Of a DNA stretch of 64,000 nt, positions 13,901 through 25,691 are shown in pieces. The notes under the pieces were generated by a model, which worked only from the letters and a program-made list of their open reading frames with translations, was not told the origin of the DNA and searched no databases. Made by a program: the position numbers and the translations under genes. Location: the NCBI GenBank assembly GCA_009869945.1, contig WIXG01000030.1, positions 308,123 to 372,122 on the forward strand, read 5' to 3'. This DNA comes from Mesaphorura yosii (lineage: Eukaryota; Arthropoda; Collembola; Poduromorpha; Tullbergiidae). Position 1 is the stretch's first letter, and each line of letters opens with the position of its first letter.

Positions 13901-13952
13901 ATCCCCTTCGAATCCACGATGGGAATTTTTTCTTCCTCCTCCTGATCTGTGA
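4950..13952 (+). CDS. Large charged protein with a C-terminal membrane anchor, unidentified
   Basis: Eight exons close in frame to ~1744 residues: 4950..5082, 7017..7131, 8516..8662, 8788..8905, 8995..10980, 11045..13017, 13122..13314, 13383..13952. The N-terminus has Ser/Thr-rich SRPATPS and SRASTP motifs, then an aromatic block (WWRPSYPPETYLWEE, YPWTYLDREMAEL). The middle is Lys/Glu-rich with predicted coiled coil (about residues 390-560 by eye), Pro-rich patches and a doubled GDKMKGFGHKSK / GQKMKVFGHDLK motif. A 24-nt tandem repeat encodes EGGKSAKS twice near 12030-12085. Near the C-terminus, regularly spaced hydrophobics (LHLDELEVDFLRVNELTAQ and following) suggest a short beta-solenoid, then one hydrophobic segment (QILMCMLLVLVIGIYLLSG) about 20 residues from the end. 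This suggests a cytoskeletal or organelle-membrane linker, but that is inference. A stop at 13025..13027 follows if the 13018 donor is not used, giving a form without the anchor. Confidence 0.7.
5083..8515 (+). other. First two introns of the large gene
   Basis: These introns (5083..7016 and 7132..8515) are far longer than the others of this gene (about 65-125 bp), which is usual for 5' introns holding enhancers. Open frames here on either strand have no splice partners or family resemblance. Near 8187-8212 there are three loose copies of AAAGATGT. I see no RNA gene or mobile element. Confidence 0.45.
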
Positions 13953-14569
13953 GATGTACAGCTCTCATGAAAGAATAACCTGACAAAAAATGCATCCTAC
14001 GACATTATTACGTATAAGATGGTGTACAATGATATTGTATCCGATAATTCGAAAGGAACTTAATTAAACTATAGCAAATTGCATGAACCCACCGTCGAAC
14101 ATTGCTTATTTCCACTTCTGGACAGTTTCGGTTCAAGAGACAATCTCAAATCACATGCATTACTTCACACGATGCGCCGGTAAGATCAAAACCGGAACTG
14201 AAATTTCGGACTACCACAAAATTGGAATTCAATTCACAAAATGCTATTGAATTCTTCGAACAAAGATCACGAAATGATCGAGTGAGAACTTCTTGAGGCA
14301 TGGTTTCTCGCTATCCTTGTTTTCTGTGTGGGAAACTCTTCGGCTGAACGAAGTAGTGTGCACATGTTGCATTACATTTACCCGAATGCACTTGTAATAG
14401 AAAAGCAGGCAGCAGCTCCATTAAGGTTAAACTCTGATCAATCTTTTTCCAGGAATTAAAAAAAACTCGGGCCTCATTTAGCATTTAAACTGTTTTTACT
14501 TCAGAATTTTACTATATATTGCAATAATCGTTCAATTGTTCGTGGAAGGTTATTCAATAATTTTGATCA
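13953..14569. other. 3' UTR and spacer
   Basis: Between the stop of the large gene and the CCDC86 start, on the same strand. AT-rich and without a supportable open frame. It must contain one poly(A) site and one promoter, neither of which I can place with confidence. Confidence 0.35.
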
Positions 14570-15214
14570 ATGGAGATGGATGATTCAGAAGGCCCTATTG
14601 GCGACGCCAATCACATTAATGGCACCGGCAGCGATGCGGCGGACGCAAAGTTGGATGATGCACCCAGAGGCAAGCCAAAGTCAGGAAAAATTTGGAAATC
14701 TCCGAAGCAAAGGTAAATGTACACAACTCCAGATTGCCCACCTATACATCACTTCCACCTTGTAAAATTAATTAAATTAAGAAAGAGGTCCCGGGAGAAG
14801 TCGAAGATCTTAAGGCGCTAATTAAACCGCTCTCATTTTTATTCAGAGCCACCACAGTTAAAAAATCCACACATGGAAGAACAGACCTCCGGAAACAGGT
14901 TCTATTGAAGGAGGAAATTCGTAGAGCCAAAGAATTATCCGAGTCTTTAAGGAATGAACGTCAGGACGAGATAATTGCTCGTAAAGAAAGACAAGAAGAA
15001 GCAAAGAAGCGGAAGGTGGAAAATGCAAGGAAGTCGGAAGTGGTCCAAGTGGTGAGTGTTCGATGAGTTTGACCTGATGTTATCCCGATCTTGACGTACA
15101 TTTCACTTTGAAACCTTACAGATTAAGAACACGAAGAAGCTTAAACGAATGAAGAAATCACAATTACGCACCATTGAGACCAGGGCGATTCCAACGGGCG
15201 ATGGGCGAAGCTGA
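14570..15214 (+). CDS. CCDC86: CCDC86/Cgr1-family nucleolar coiled-coil protein
   Basis: Three exons (14570..14712, 14847..15051, 15122..15214) join to 146 residues. The protein starts MEMDDSEGP, has an acidic N-terminus, a GKIWKSP motif at the start of the conserved domain, a long basic coiled coil (ELSESLRNERQDEIIARKER), and the family's C-terminal signature, SEVVQVIKNTKKLKRMKKSQ followed by LRTIETR. Yeast Cgr1 and animal CCDC86 have EVVQVI-N-KLKR-KKKQLR-IEKRD at this position. Cgr1 acts in nucleolar integrity and 60S pre-rRNA processing. CCDC86 also coats mitotic chromosomes. This protein is shorter than human CCDC86 (360) because it lacks the long N-terminal repeat region and is nearer the yeast size. 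Confidence 0.88.
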
Positions 15215-15390
15215 GCTGAGTGTTTCCTCTCACTGACTCAACTATGAAATTTTTGGCTGGGGCTGACCGTATACAAATGAATTACCTACGGTGCCTTGAC
15301 ATGCAGATTCTTTACTTGTTTGGGTCCAGTATGCAATGTTTGTAATTAAAAGTGTATTATACTTCTGACGGATGGCGCAACTACAAATTT

Positions 15391-15396
15391 AATAAA
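15391..15396 (+). terminator. Poly(A) signal AATAAA for CCDC86
   Basis: A canonical hexamer about 175 bp past the CCDC86 stop. An ATTAAA about 50 bp upstream is a second candidate. Confidence 0.55.
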
Positions 15397-16989
15397 TTCG
15401 TACGACACACTTTGGTACTCCAGTAATTCGACAGGATTTTCCAACGAACATTTAGAAAATACTCAAAATACCATCAAAAAAGGCTCACGACAAAACGACA
15501 ATTATACATTTTTATATTTCGAATCGTACATTTATGGCTGATTCTCGCAAATTGTCTGGAAAATAGAAAAAATGTAAGAAGGAACAAGACTTCATGCGTC
15601 GGCTCAGGGTCATGCTTTCATTTATGATCTACAGCTAAGAGCCAATGTTAACGTGAGATATTCATAAGGATGATTGATGAGATTGAGGTATGGGTGATTA
15701 CAGAATTCACCTTTTCAGGTCTATCTTATCGTGAAAGCATATGGGTGGCATTGTCGACGTGACGCTTAGAATTCACGTACAACTGTTGACGGCCTGCTGC
15801 GACACTCTTCTGACATGAAATTATGTCATTATTGATTTTAAAAACATGACCATGTCCACTAACCACTATCTTACGTGAATGGTTTCTCAATGAATTTAAT
15901 TCGAAAGCAAGCGGATACAAGTAACTTAGAGTGGAATCATTAATCATTTGTTTTAATTCATGTAATGCATGATGGGTCATTTAAAGATGCAGAGTTTATC
16001 ATCAACTCGTTCCGTCAAGACTTCGCTGCGCAGGCGTATTGGTTTTGCTGAATTATTGAGCAATTATTAAAATTGTAAGCGGGAATTGGTGTCTTTGTTT
16101 ACAGCTCATTGTTTTGTTCTTCGTGTTCTTTCTTCAATAGAAGGGATTCGAAAAACCGCGACTGCTGTGGCTTGCTCCGACTCTGGTAATCCAAACGATC
16201 TCAGTCCCTTCGCTTCTGTGAAAGCAGGCCCTTCCTCTTCAGTTAAAGGTTTTTCAAACATCACGAAGTGCACCTTGGCTAAACAGGTTGATGATATTTG
16301 AAATTTCAGCTGTTTACTTTTCCTTCTTGCCGTAGTTACCACTATGAAGAAAGCCACCATTTAATTCAGTTTGTGAAAGTGTTACCTTAATGGCCGAAGG
16401 ACATTTCTATCGCTCAATTTGGGAAGATTTTCTGAATGTTGTGGTAAGTGAACATTTTTGCCCCGATCGTTGACTTGTGACAACTGTCACCCGTGCAGTT
16501 GTGAATCGTAAAGTCATTGAAATAGGTTTTATTTTTAGAATCTTTCGTATGAGTGGTAATAAGTATTGGATCTCTACTTTTTCTACACTATTGTACATTA
16601 GCCATAGCGACTGTAGTAGCATTTATGTAACCGGTAATTATAGCTTGAACCTGTTGTAGGTATTTCATCTGATCGCGAGTTTTGGACCTCACCTTCTGAA
16701 TATTCAAGTGCAGTGGATGAAGAAACTGCTTCGAAAGCTCAATTTTAAATGAAGTGATTTTAAGTGGCATTTGAGTGATAACGCTTGTTTCTACAAGGGA
16801 TACTAATTATCTTTCGCCAGGTGAGATCGAGTTGTAGCTAATTCATCGATTAGTGAAGCCTTCTTCATCCTTGCGATGACATGTTTATAAGTAGAGGTGT
16901 TTTATTTAACAGGACCTGTTTCAGCTAAGCACGCATTATATCGCAAGACTTAAGCTTCTACTAGACGACTACTTTGGCTTTGATTCAAC
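15397..16989. other. Spacer upstream of the centriole gene
   Basis: No family-like open frame. It probably contains the promoter and perhaps untranslated 5' exons of the CENPJ-like gene, since GT and AG motifs occur around 16440-16920. Short frames at 15726-15980 (minus) and 16086-16360 (both strands) show no conserved features. Confidence 0.35.
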
Positions 16990-19725
16990 ATGGATTCCAA
17001 CGGCTTTAATTCTGATTGCAACGGTAGCACTAATGGACAAACTTGTCTTCCGGCAGGCAATGAAAACAATGAAGTGGCTCAGTCCCGATCTCTGAATCCC
17101 AACAAATTGCAAGAGGGGAATAGTTGGGTGAGCCTCAGAGCAATAGTTCAATGAAAGCTGTTCTGTATGATATCTAAATAACATTTATCGTCGTTGTATA
17201 GCTATACCCAAAGAAACCCATGACCGATAAGCCGATTCAGAAACGACCTTTCCTCAAAAAAGGCACTGGAATTGCGCGATACTACGGAGGTAAAGTTCCT
17301 GGATCAACACCAAAGACACCCGGCTCCACCACCGAAGCACTGACAAGAACTGCGCCAATTGTTGATCCAAAATCACTACCTGAAGCTGGCAACAATGAGT
17401 ACAATGACAAAGTAGCCAAATCAAGGAAACCGCCGATCTCAGTTGGAAAAAGCATGAGTGACCATGATAATGTTGTTGTTGGGCAAGATCGTATCGACTT
17501 CAGAGGTGGACTTTCCCTTCGAAATGGACACAACGCACCTTCTCAACATTTACATGAGCAAGAACACTTAGACGACGATCCTTACCTGGAGATGGATTCA
17601 TCTTTCACGGAGTCCGAGTCACAGCTGAGAGACTCCTCTATTGAAGACGAGGAGCCTGAGGACAAGAATGTTCCTAATATGGCTGCGGCGAATAGTTCAA
17701 AAGTAGAACTGCTGTCTCCACTGCGGGCAATGAGGAACTCTCAAGAGGACTTGACAGGAAAGGTTAGTCGAAAGAATTTGACGCGCTTATTTCTTTCTTA
17801 TTACTTCAGCAGTCTGGAAATGGCTACTAAACATATGAGTTCTCATTCATGTTTTAACTTCCACAGATGAACGATCAGGACATTGAGGATGAAGAAGAAC
17901 TAAAGATATTCGAACTGATGGAAAAGATTTCCGAGCAGCCAAACCTTGGTACCAATGCGGCTGTTGTCAATGAATTTATGAATACCAGACTTAATCTTTC
18001 TCCAACTCCGCAAAACAGCAACCACGGCAGCAGTGATGGCTCAACTCCGCGTGCGCTTTCCATTAGCAACATGAATTCCTACTCCTTGACCAGCCTTGCA
18101 AGTTCTTCGAGTACAAGAAGCGAAAGTCCTGACGCTATTCCTTCGAATATTCTTGAGAGAGTTCTGGAACAAGTTCGAACTGATTCCGAAAAATTCAGCC
18201 GAATAATGAGTGAGTCTGGTGGCCAGAAGTCTTCGATCGAGCTTCAAGGAGCACTACTAACAGCACGCACCATAGAATTGGAAGCTGAGATAAAGAAATT
18301 TAGAAAAGAAAACAAGAACATTACCCGAATTCGTGAACAGTGGCAAGCAAGACTTAATGAACTAGAAGACTCTAAAGTACAGCATGAGCAGCTGAAAGAC
18401 CGAGAATTCAGATTGCTTGAAGAAGAGAAGCGCCGAGTTGCACGGAAGAAAGCAGACTTTCATGAGCTGCTTCGAGAGTATGAACGCAAATACCAGGAAC
18501 TTAATGTACCAACAAAGAATACTACGACTGAAATTCTGGCATTAAATCAGAAGATCGTCAAATTTCAAGTGGACATTCAGAGTAAAAGTGCTCAATTTGC
18601 TAAAGCGCAAAACAAATTGAAGGGTGAGATTGCTGCTCTGAAAGCAGAAAATGCCGAACTTGCTGCGCAAAATGCTGATCTTGCTGCGGAAATCAAGAGA
18701 CTTCGCGAAGCAAGTACTCAGCGGCCTGATCAGCAGTCAGTTCAGACATCTACTTCCACCATTTCCATGAATATGGCACCGGTGTCCTCAGGCGATAGTG
18801 CATTATGTGCGGTTCGTACAAACACGGAAGAGCCAGTCTACACCATGCCGTTATCCCCGTCACTAACAGCGTATCACACAACTAATCCAGCGTCTGCGAA
18901 CCCAAGCCAAACTGCAGTCAGTCCAGCGCAACAACGCAGGACAACACCAAATGAAGACGACGAGGGAGAAGAAAGAATTCTACCAAATGGCGATCGAGAA
19001 ATCAGATATTCGAGCGGAACAACCAAATTAATATCAAAGGATACACTCTTCTCGAGGTTAGAATTAAGATCGATTGATTCATAAACTGTTTTTTGGTGGG
19101 CTATCAAGCTGTCTTGAATAACGGATTTAACATTCTACATTTTCTCAGGGTCGTCTTCTACAATGGTGACATTCGCGAGTCCTTGAGGGATGGCAGCGTT
19201 CGATATTTCTACAATGACTCATCTTCCTGGCACACAAGATATCCGGATGGATTAGAAGTCGTTGAATTTCCCAGGTGAACATCTGCATCATGTCTTAGCC
19301 TTCAGCGATGATGATCACGGCTTCGTCGCTACATTCTATCTGGAATATTCGCACCAGAGTGAAGTTAAATTACGTATTTGATTTACAGCGGTCAGATTGA
19401 GCGAAAGAATCCCAACGGAGTGGTTGAAATCAGTTACAGCAATGGATGCATCAAGCACATTTACCCTTGTGGGAAGGAAGAGTGCATGTTTCCAGACAGA
19501 ACCGTTCTCCGCACTGAACCCAATGGTGACAAAGTCCTGCTCCTCGCAAATGGTCAGAAGGAGTACCAAACGAAGGATTACCGAAAGCGTTTGTATCCGG
19601 ATGGAACAGTCAAGATCATGTACAGCGATGGATCTCATGAAACTCGTCACACAAATGGTCGTATCCGCATGAAGAATGCTGAAGGAAAGGTGATCCATGA
19701 TGCTATCCATCCACGCGACTCCTAA
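16990..19725 (+). CDS. CENPJ: Centriole assembly protein CENPJ/CPAP (Sas-4) with TCP domain
   Basis: Sas-4/CPAP is a centriolar scaffold that binds tubulin and STIL/Ana2 and sets centriole length. Five exons (16990..17127, 17202..17762, 17867..19056, 19149..19274, 19389..19725) join to 783 residues. Seen in order: a disordered N-terminus; the short motif KRPFLKKGTGIARYYGG near residue 60, which I recall as typical of this family; acidic and Ser-rich linkers; a long coiled coil at roughly residues 330-500; and a C-terminal TCP/G-box domain of repeated NGD-EIRYSSG, YPDGLEV, FPDRTVLRTEPNGDKV and YPDGTVKIMYSDGS units. The repeats form a long single beta-sheet that binds STIL. I cannot point to the tubulin-binding PN2-3 region with confidence. 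The length fits invertebrate Sas-4 (800-900) rather than human CPAP (1338). The first ATG is used. Confidence 0.93.
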
Positions 19726-20189
19726 TGTAAAAGATCTTTGCGTATGTACAAAATAATTAGAATAACTTTCAAACTTTAAATCCCTGGAAATCCGAGCCAT
19801 GTCAAACACAACCAAATTACGCTTGTAAAAGATTGTAATGAGACAAATAATATCGTATTTATTTAAAAATTAGTCAGGACAACCCCATTGTCTACCATCT
19901 TCGCTTGAAGTCTAACATTATGTTGCCCACAATATTAATTATGGACCAATGCTAAACAATATTAGCTTGAATTGTCTTCAAATTAAGTATACAAGCGTGT
20001 CAGTATTCTGCTTGTAGACTTGGTCTGTTCTTGTTGTCTCTCCAATTCCTAAGGAGAAGATACCAATCATTAATCTTAAAGGTTTTACTATTTCAAAGGA
20101 TTTGTGAAATTGTACGAAATTTTGGTCGAGTGAACCCTAATATAAATAGGACGAATTAATCGCAAGGAAACACTTACCTGTGGAAACAC

Positions 20190-21860
20190 TTAGCTTAGGT
20201 TAAGAGAATGAACTGGTTTCTTCGTGTCAAACAGTCCCTTCAGTGTGTCCCTTGCCGCCATTTCAATCGCTATATCCACAGTTTCCCCAATTCCTAGAAT
20301 GTCATGAAAAATATATTGCACTTCGAATTCCCTCTTCGTTCGTCCACTGACTGTGTCAAAGCTGCTCCTAAATTTTCAGTATGTGCCTATCCATTAAGAG
20401 ATTATTAAGATCCAACTACATGATGTATTTTAGACTTAAGGAAATGCAACGTTTCTAATTTTTATTGTTCAAAGGTGGGTCAACCTCATGCCTAACTTGG
20501 CTAAAAGGAGTATTTTTGTTACTTGTCTCGAACTGTGCTCACAACACAAAGGTTTTACGTATTAAAATCTTGACAACTTTGATTCTCTTTCTTTTCTTTT
20601 GATTCTTAGTCCGACTTCTGACATTTTCACATCTCATCAAAGGCTTGTAGGCTTCATATTTCATAGTTTCAAAAAATATTGGAATAGCATTCAACCTTAC
20701 CCGATCCAATTAGTTGCTTCTTTGAGTCGTAAATTCCAACCACGAATACAGATAGGAGTGAGTTTTTCCCAGATTCTCTGAGCAGTCGCGGTTCGAACGT
20801 CTCACCCTTCTGGTTCATGATATCAGTCAACATAAGCCAAGGTTTCGGGATGTCCCAGAAGTCCTGAACTTCTTTATCCATCAGATATGACAAAACAAAA
20901 TGTTTAATGAATGTCTCAGCAGCGGTAGTTCCAGAACTCTTTTGTACTGCTGCAATGATTGCCAAGAAAGTGCGGGCAAATGTTTCTTCACTTGGTGGGT
21001 ACTCCTACAAAACACAATTTAAAAATACATCAGCAGCATTCCAAGTGTGAATCTCCAATTTGAAAACTTACATTCGACAAGATGAGATCTTTGGTTCCGA
21101 TAAGTGATGAAATATTTGCTAAAAAGGACTGACTACTTAAGTGATTAACTACTGACCTGTGTAAAATTGACAATATTACTTGAGTAGTGCACACAGTCGA
21201 CAAGCCACTTCAAGATAACAATAGACAATTTTAAGCTTACTCAATACCAATCTGAGGAAATTTTGGAAAGTGCTCCTTAAGTGTTGATTGAAGCGTGCGA
21301 TGAAGTAACGTTCTCCCTTCGGAGCTCAAAATTTCGTTGTCCGTTAAATCCATTGACGCCATTCCCAATTCCTCTTGTTTCTTAGCCTGTTCCACAATGA
21401 ACGATCGATTTGTCAGTGCCTGCCGTAAAAATTTTTCATCGAACGGTTCGCCTAATCGTTTTCCAAATGCATAGATTTCAGCATTGTAATTCCTGCAGAA
21501 AAATCACATCATTTACTAATTTTCGAGACAAGAAGCACGAAGGAAGGCTCTTGTGTTCAAAATGAATAATTGCAAATTACCAATCTGAAAATGCGTATCT
21601 CGGGGTTGGCGGTCGTGGGTATTTCCTTTCTTCCTCCTCTTTGCGGGCGTGTAGTGCGTACAGCTTTTGCCTCATGTGTCTATGAACATTCCTAACTTGA
21701 ACCGTTTCTAGATACAGCAAAAGGTAACACAATTATCGGTAGAACAATAAAAAATTAAGTAGGTAAACTAAAGAAAAGAAGGATGAAACTTACGTCGGAC
21801 GAAATGATGTGGCCTTAACAAACTACGTGCTAAATGTAAAAAACTAGTGCTCTGATTCAT
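20190..21860 (-). CDS. MRPL44: Mitochondrial large-subunit ribosomal protein mL44
   Basis: mL44 is a mitoribosome protein descended from RNase III, with an RNase III-like fold and a double-stranded-RNA-binding domain. Six exons (21860..21794, 21707..21581, 21492..21241, 21156..21072, 21004..20701, 20293..20190) give 312 residues, near the human 332. The first ~40 residues are basic and low in acidic residues (SLLRPHHFVRQTVQVRNVHR), fitting a mitochondrial presequence. Family matches include SDWNYNAEIYAFGKRLGE (human PNWDYHAEIQAFGHRLQE), SNEYPPSEETFARTFLAIIA, VVGIYDSKKQLIGSG, and the C-terminal GETVDIAIEMAARDTLKGLF dsRNA-binding helix. As in other mL44 proteins, the acidic RNase III catalytic set is not evident, so it should be structural. 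The fourth exon starts after the ACACAG acceptor at 21157. An upstream AG gives a decoy frame. Confidence 0.95.
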
Positions 21861-22268
21861 GATCAGAAGTATCTGAACTAATTAAATTTAACAAATTAAA
21901 AGGATATAAACTAGAAATACAGTAAAACAGAAAAACAGAACCCGGTCAGTTCCGTCAGGTGTTTTAGTAATGTGAGAATATATGCAGAAAGTTGAAAGTC
22001 CCTCCTTTCAAACCTGAAACCAACATAATTTGTTGTGACTCGATACTTACAAAGGGCGAGAGCCAGCTTCACAATGCAATGGCAATGACAAAGAAACATT
22101 TTAACTAAGTGAATTCAGACACCAATTCGAGATTTCTGGATGAACTTATCAGTCTCAATGCATAAAAAGTCTTTAAAGGACAAACGAGATTTTTTACAAC
22201 TCTAAACACAAATCTTACCGTGTCTAGTTCAAGGTGGCACGTTAGCAAAGAGTGGGCGCGAGGCCGTA

Positions 22269-23046
22269 TTAAAAGAACCACTCCTCTCCGGAAAGACGGA
22301 CAACCGGATTCACCCGACGTGTTCTAGTGGTTTCTAGTGTGTTAAATATACGCGAATAAAATTCAATTCCGGCAACTCTTAATGGTGGTACGAATTAGAT
22401 TACTTACTAAGGCCGCGAATTTTCTCCTTCCTCTTTTGACGCTCTTCGCGTGAAGACTTTGTACCTACAGCTTTAGACGATGAGGCCAGTTTAGCCAATT
22501 TATGAATTTGCTGAACTTCCTCCAACAGCTTTTGAGCACATTTGCTGATTTTTGGTTTAGATGAGGACGGTTCTGCAGGTTTTTCCTTCCTCTTTTTAGA
22601 ATCGCGTTTAGCTTTCTTGGTCTTTCTGTCTTGAGGCTTCGATGAGTCCTGCTCGAGAACTTGTTTCTTTGGTTTTGAGTCGTCACTCTCGTTACCGCTC
22701 TCGCAGTCGTGAAAGCCACAGTTCTCAGGTTCAGAATCTGCACGGTTTAGATCTTCTGGTTTAGATGCGACAAGAGTACCTTTGGTGAATAAAGTTAGAC
22801 CGACATATAATTAATTACTATTAGGCGTTAACGTTTCTAGCGGAAAGTGATGATAACCAAGTGTCTACGTGATATACCTGAAGTACCTGCCACTGCCTCT
22901 TCGTGCTTCCCAGAGTCTGACTCAGGGTCTTCTCTAGGCTTCTGGCAGTCAAAATTGGAGCATTTATTCGTCCGCGTAACAGGAATGTACCAGAATCCGC
23001 AGAAAACGCACTTAACAGACCAATCAGTTTCTATATACCGTGGCAT
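22269..23046 (-). CDS. Small CW-like zinc-finger protein
   Basis: Three exons (23046..22878, 22779..22408, 22333..22269) close to 201 residues. The N-terminus reads MPRYIETDWSVKCVFCGFWY, then IPVTRTNKCSNFDCQKPRED. The order W-x3-C-x2-C-x2-W-x2-P, then C-x4-C, resembles a shortened CW-type zinc finger, a histone H3K4 methyl-lysine reader fold. The second part is basic, Ser/Lys-rich and helical (SREERQKRKEKIRGL), like nuclear or nucleolar tails. The last exon encodes NPVVRLSGEEWFF. An in-frame ATG 12 bp upstream (23058) is another possible start. It lies between MRPL44 and CINP on the same strand. The family is not recognised. The zinc-finger reading is inference from cysteine spacing. Confidence 0.65.
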
Positions 23047-23837
23047 GACAAATGACAAATTCGGAATGAGTAACTTTGGAGCTTTGAAGTAAATATTCTT
23101 GACAACTGACAGATAGACAAACCTAGAATGAGTCCCAATTAAACTGTAAAATTAAGGTATAAAACACACTCAATTATTTTAGACTTGAGTCACACCGAAG
23201 AGGTTCCAGACAGTATGGCGTCTGACGCTAAAATACGGAGTACAGCATGTTTCCTTCTCGAAGGGTCGCGCGTAGCGAGAACGAGTTGAGACAAGACAAA
23301 TAGTTAATCACAAAAGTCTACGGGAAAGCCTGCAGAGCTGCAGCTGCACCACGTTGCCCTGTAAAAGATGTACTACGTGGTACAGACTATGTTATCTCTG
23401 CAAGGGTACCTCTGCCGTAATCCACTCAAGTTCATTGCATTGCTTCAAATGTTCTCCGCACCGTTCCACTCCCTAGACCTTTGTTAACACGCATTGCCCT
23501 TTTACAAGTTGTACTGCAGCGTAAGGACTTTACAATTTGGTAGGCGCAATAGGTCAGCACAGGAATCGATCGTTAAGAAGTTAGATGGAGACGAAACGAT
23601 GGAACAAAGGAGACATGCGAAAAGATGCCATGTCGCCGTTCCGAATGTTCAGTGGTATTGTCCACATTGTGAGCTAAAAATGATATGAAGTGGATCGACT
23701 ATAGTGCCAGACAGTTTCGTTGCTTTTGTAATTAAATTCCCCAAAGTAAATATTAAATGCCAAGCCGAGAAGAACATCCCTGAAAGTGTGAAATGATTCG
23801 AAATGATATTTCTATCCCAACTGCAGCCAATTTCTCT
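23047..23837. other. Spacer between the zinc-finger gene and CINP
   Basis: Contains the promoter of the zinc-finger gene and the 3' UTR of CINP. A 64-residue plus-strand frame at 23494..23688 ends with CPHC but has no partner exon and looks accidental. No repeat or RNA gene seen. Confidence 0.35.
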
Positions 23838-24746
23838 TTATTTCAGTTTTGCTTCACAAAGCAAAATTTCGAACTGCGGAGTAATCTGATCGACGGTAGT
23901 TGTGTCCCAAACAGCGGAGACAAGAGCATAATCTGGAATCTGTGTGAGCATTCCGAGAATGAGAGAATACTTCATGTCCGTGTCCGAGACGTAGACGTCC
24001 GAGATCTGCCTGCCACACGTAGCTGTGCAAAATATTCAAAACGTATTTAGCAAATTATAACTTACTTAGATTCCATTTTCAATACAAGCGCCACAACCTA
24101 CCAAATTCATTAAATGTCCATGATAGCCCGTACGGCTTCTCAGTGTATCCTTGCAGCAAGGCTAAATTTTCCAGACGACCCGCGTATGTGTTGAGCTTGT
24201 GAGCCAGAATTCTCTACATGCAGACAATATTTTCACATTCATATATTCATTCCAACATTTCCAACAAAAAACAATCATGCCAATTACCATTTCTTCCAAC
24301 TTCTTGCGAATAACAGCACACGATTCGTCATATTGCTTTATGCCTCTGCAATTCCAAGATCGACATTCAAATTTAAATCTCTTTTAGATACACATGCCAA
24401 ATAACCAAAATTTACATACCTTGATGAATCTGCAAGCTTACGAATAGCTTCTATACCCGAAAAATGCCTCGATCTCCACTCAAGAATAGTCCGATGAAAA
24501 TCCACGATGGTGTCGTTCAGAACACGATGACTTCCTGTAACTTTATTTCAATCGAATGTCGCCTCATCCATGTATTCAGCATAAAACTTGTCAGGTGAAG
24601 CAAGAGAGTGATTTACGTTCACGATTGTAAACTGTTGAGCATGTTGTGCTTGTGACCGGGTCCTTCAACTGCATTTCCAGACTTCTATGTCCTTGACTAA
24701 TACGTTTCGTACTATTACGACTAGCGGTGGTGGCAGCGTTGGCCAT
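23838..24746 (-). CDS. CINP: Cyclin-dependent kinase 2-interacting protein (CINP)
   Basis: CINP links CDK2/CDC7 and the ATR checkpoint. In recent work it also acts with SPATA5/SPATA5L1 in 60S ribosome maturation. Five exons (24746..24617, 24534..24420, 24345..24288, 24213..24102, 24022..23838) join to 199 residues, against 212 in human. Matches to the vertebrate layout are: an N-terminal helix with DFHRTILEWRSRHFSGIEAI (human DWHNLILKWETLND); a central coiled coil (YDESCAVIRKKLEEM, NTYAGRLENLALLQ); LSWTFNEFATCGRQISDVYV (human FHTWPTTHFYEVSHKLLEMY); and a C-terminal helix ending QFEILLCEAKLK (human RLHLESMLLETG). Identity is low, so the call rests on order and length. An upstream in-frame ATG at 24833 would add 29 residues. 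The chosen ATG has the better context. Confidence 0.78.
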
Positions 24747-25691
24747 TTTTACTTCTGCAGACTGGCTACCTTCTTCGTTTCCTTGTAAAGCACGTTGGCT
24801 CGCACTGTTAAACAGTATTAAACACAAGTTCATGTATCTGGTTCAGAGATTTTGCTTCTATCACTGTTTGATTCAGTTCATCGGGACCCATTGATCCACT
24901 GTTCCCTTACCGTAAGGATCCCACGCTATGCACTCAATCTTATCAGCAATTCTCTCTCGCTTTAGGAATCGCCTGTGCCCTGTGACCGTGCTTTGGACTA
25001 GCGCCAGAACCAACCTGCAGAGATTACAGGAACACAGCAAATCAATTAGATTGAAGAAGGCAGAAGGAAGACCTGGGCTGAATGTTTAACTTACTTGGTC
25101 TTGGCACGTTTAAGCAATGGGTTTGTTAGAAACATGTTCCATGAAAATAGTTCACTCTTCAGCAATGAAAAATAATTGTGAGCCACCAGCAGCAATACGT
25201 TACCATCAAGTAAATTATGTTTATCCAAGAGAGACAAAAATTAAGAAAGCAAGAAAGATACCGACTGGCACCGTCCAGTTCTCGTTGAATTCGTATTCTC
25301 AAGCGTGTTCGCTCTATGCTTGGTCTCCGTTGAACAAAGTTTCTCAAATCAATTCAAATCTCACACAACCAGGTTGAATTAAATTCTGGTTCATCGGTGG
25401 ATCCGTCAAGTAGTTCGCCTTGCACGCTAAGAGATGGGTCGAACGGGCGTGGGGTATGTCATTTGATCAGGACATGTGACATCTTTCAGCACCATCATAA
25501 TTCCCTGGAACTGATCAGGTAAATTGATAAACCATAATAGTTAACGACCGGCCGTGTGGTTATAACATTGGTGTAATTCGATTGTTTATCCAACTAGGCT
25601 TCCGTCAAAGAAAGGTCAAGCACGCCGCGCTGGAGTCAGAGTTTTTGGAGTGAGTGCATAACATGTCAGGATAAAACTTCCTGTTCAAAAC
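24747..25691. other. Divergent promoter region between CINP and VMA21
   Basis: CINP and VMA21 are head to head with about 945 bp between start codons, so both promoters should lie here. Splice-like sites near 25015 and 25095 (minus) may belong to an untranslated CINP exon. Frames at 25117..25377 (plus) and 25159..25347 (minus) overlap each other and resemble nothing known. Confidence 0.4.

Noticed and set aside
21157-21240. An apparent 51-nt exon (WLVDCVHYSS...) in MRPL44, flanked by AG and GT with 33- and 38-nt introns
   Set aside because: It does not keep the frame. Using the ACACAG acceptor at 21157 gives a normal 84-bp intron and a family-like sequence (ESVVNHLSSQSFLANISSLI), so the segment is intronic.
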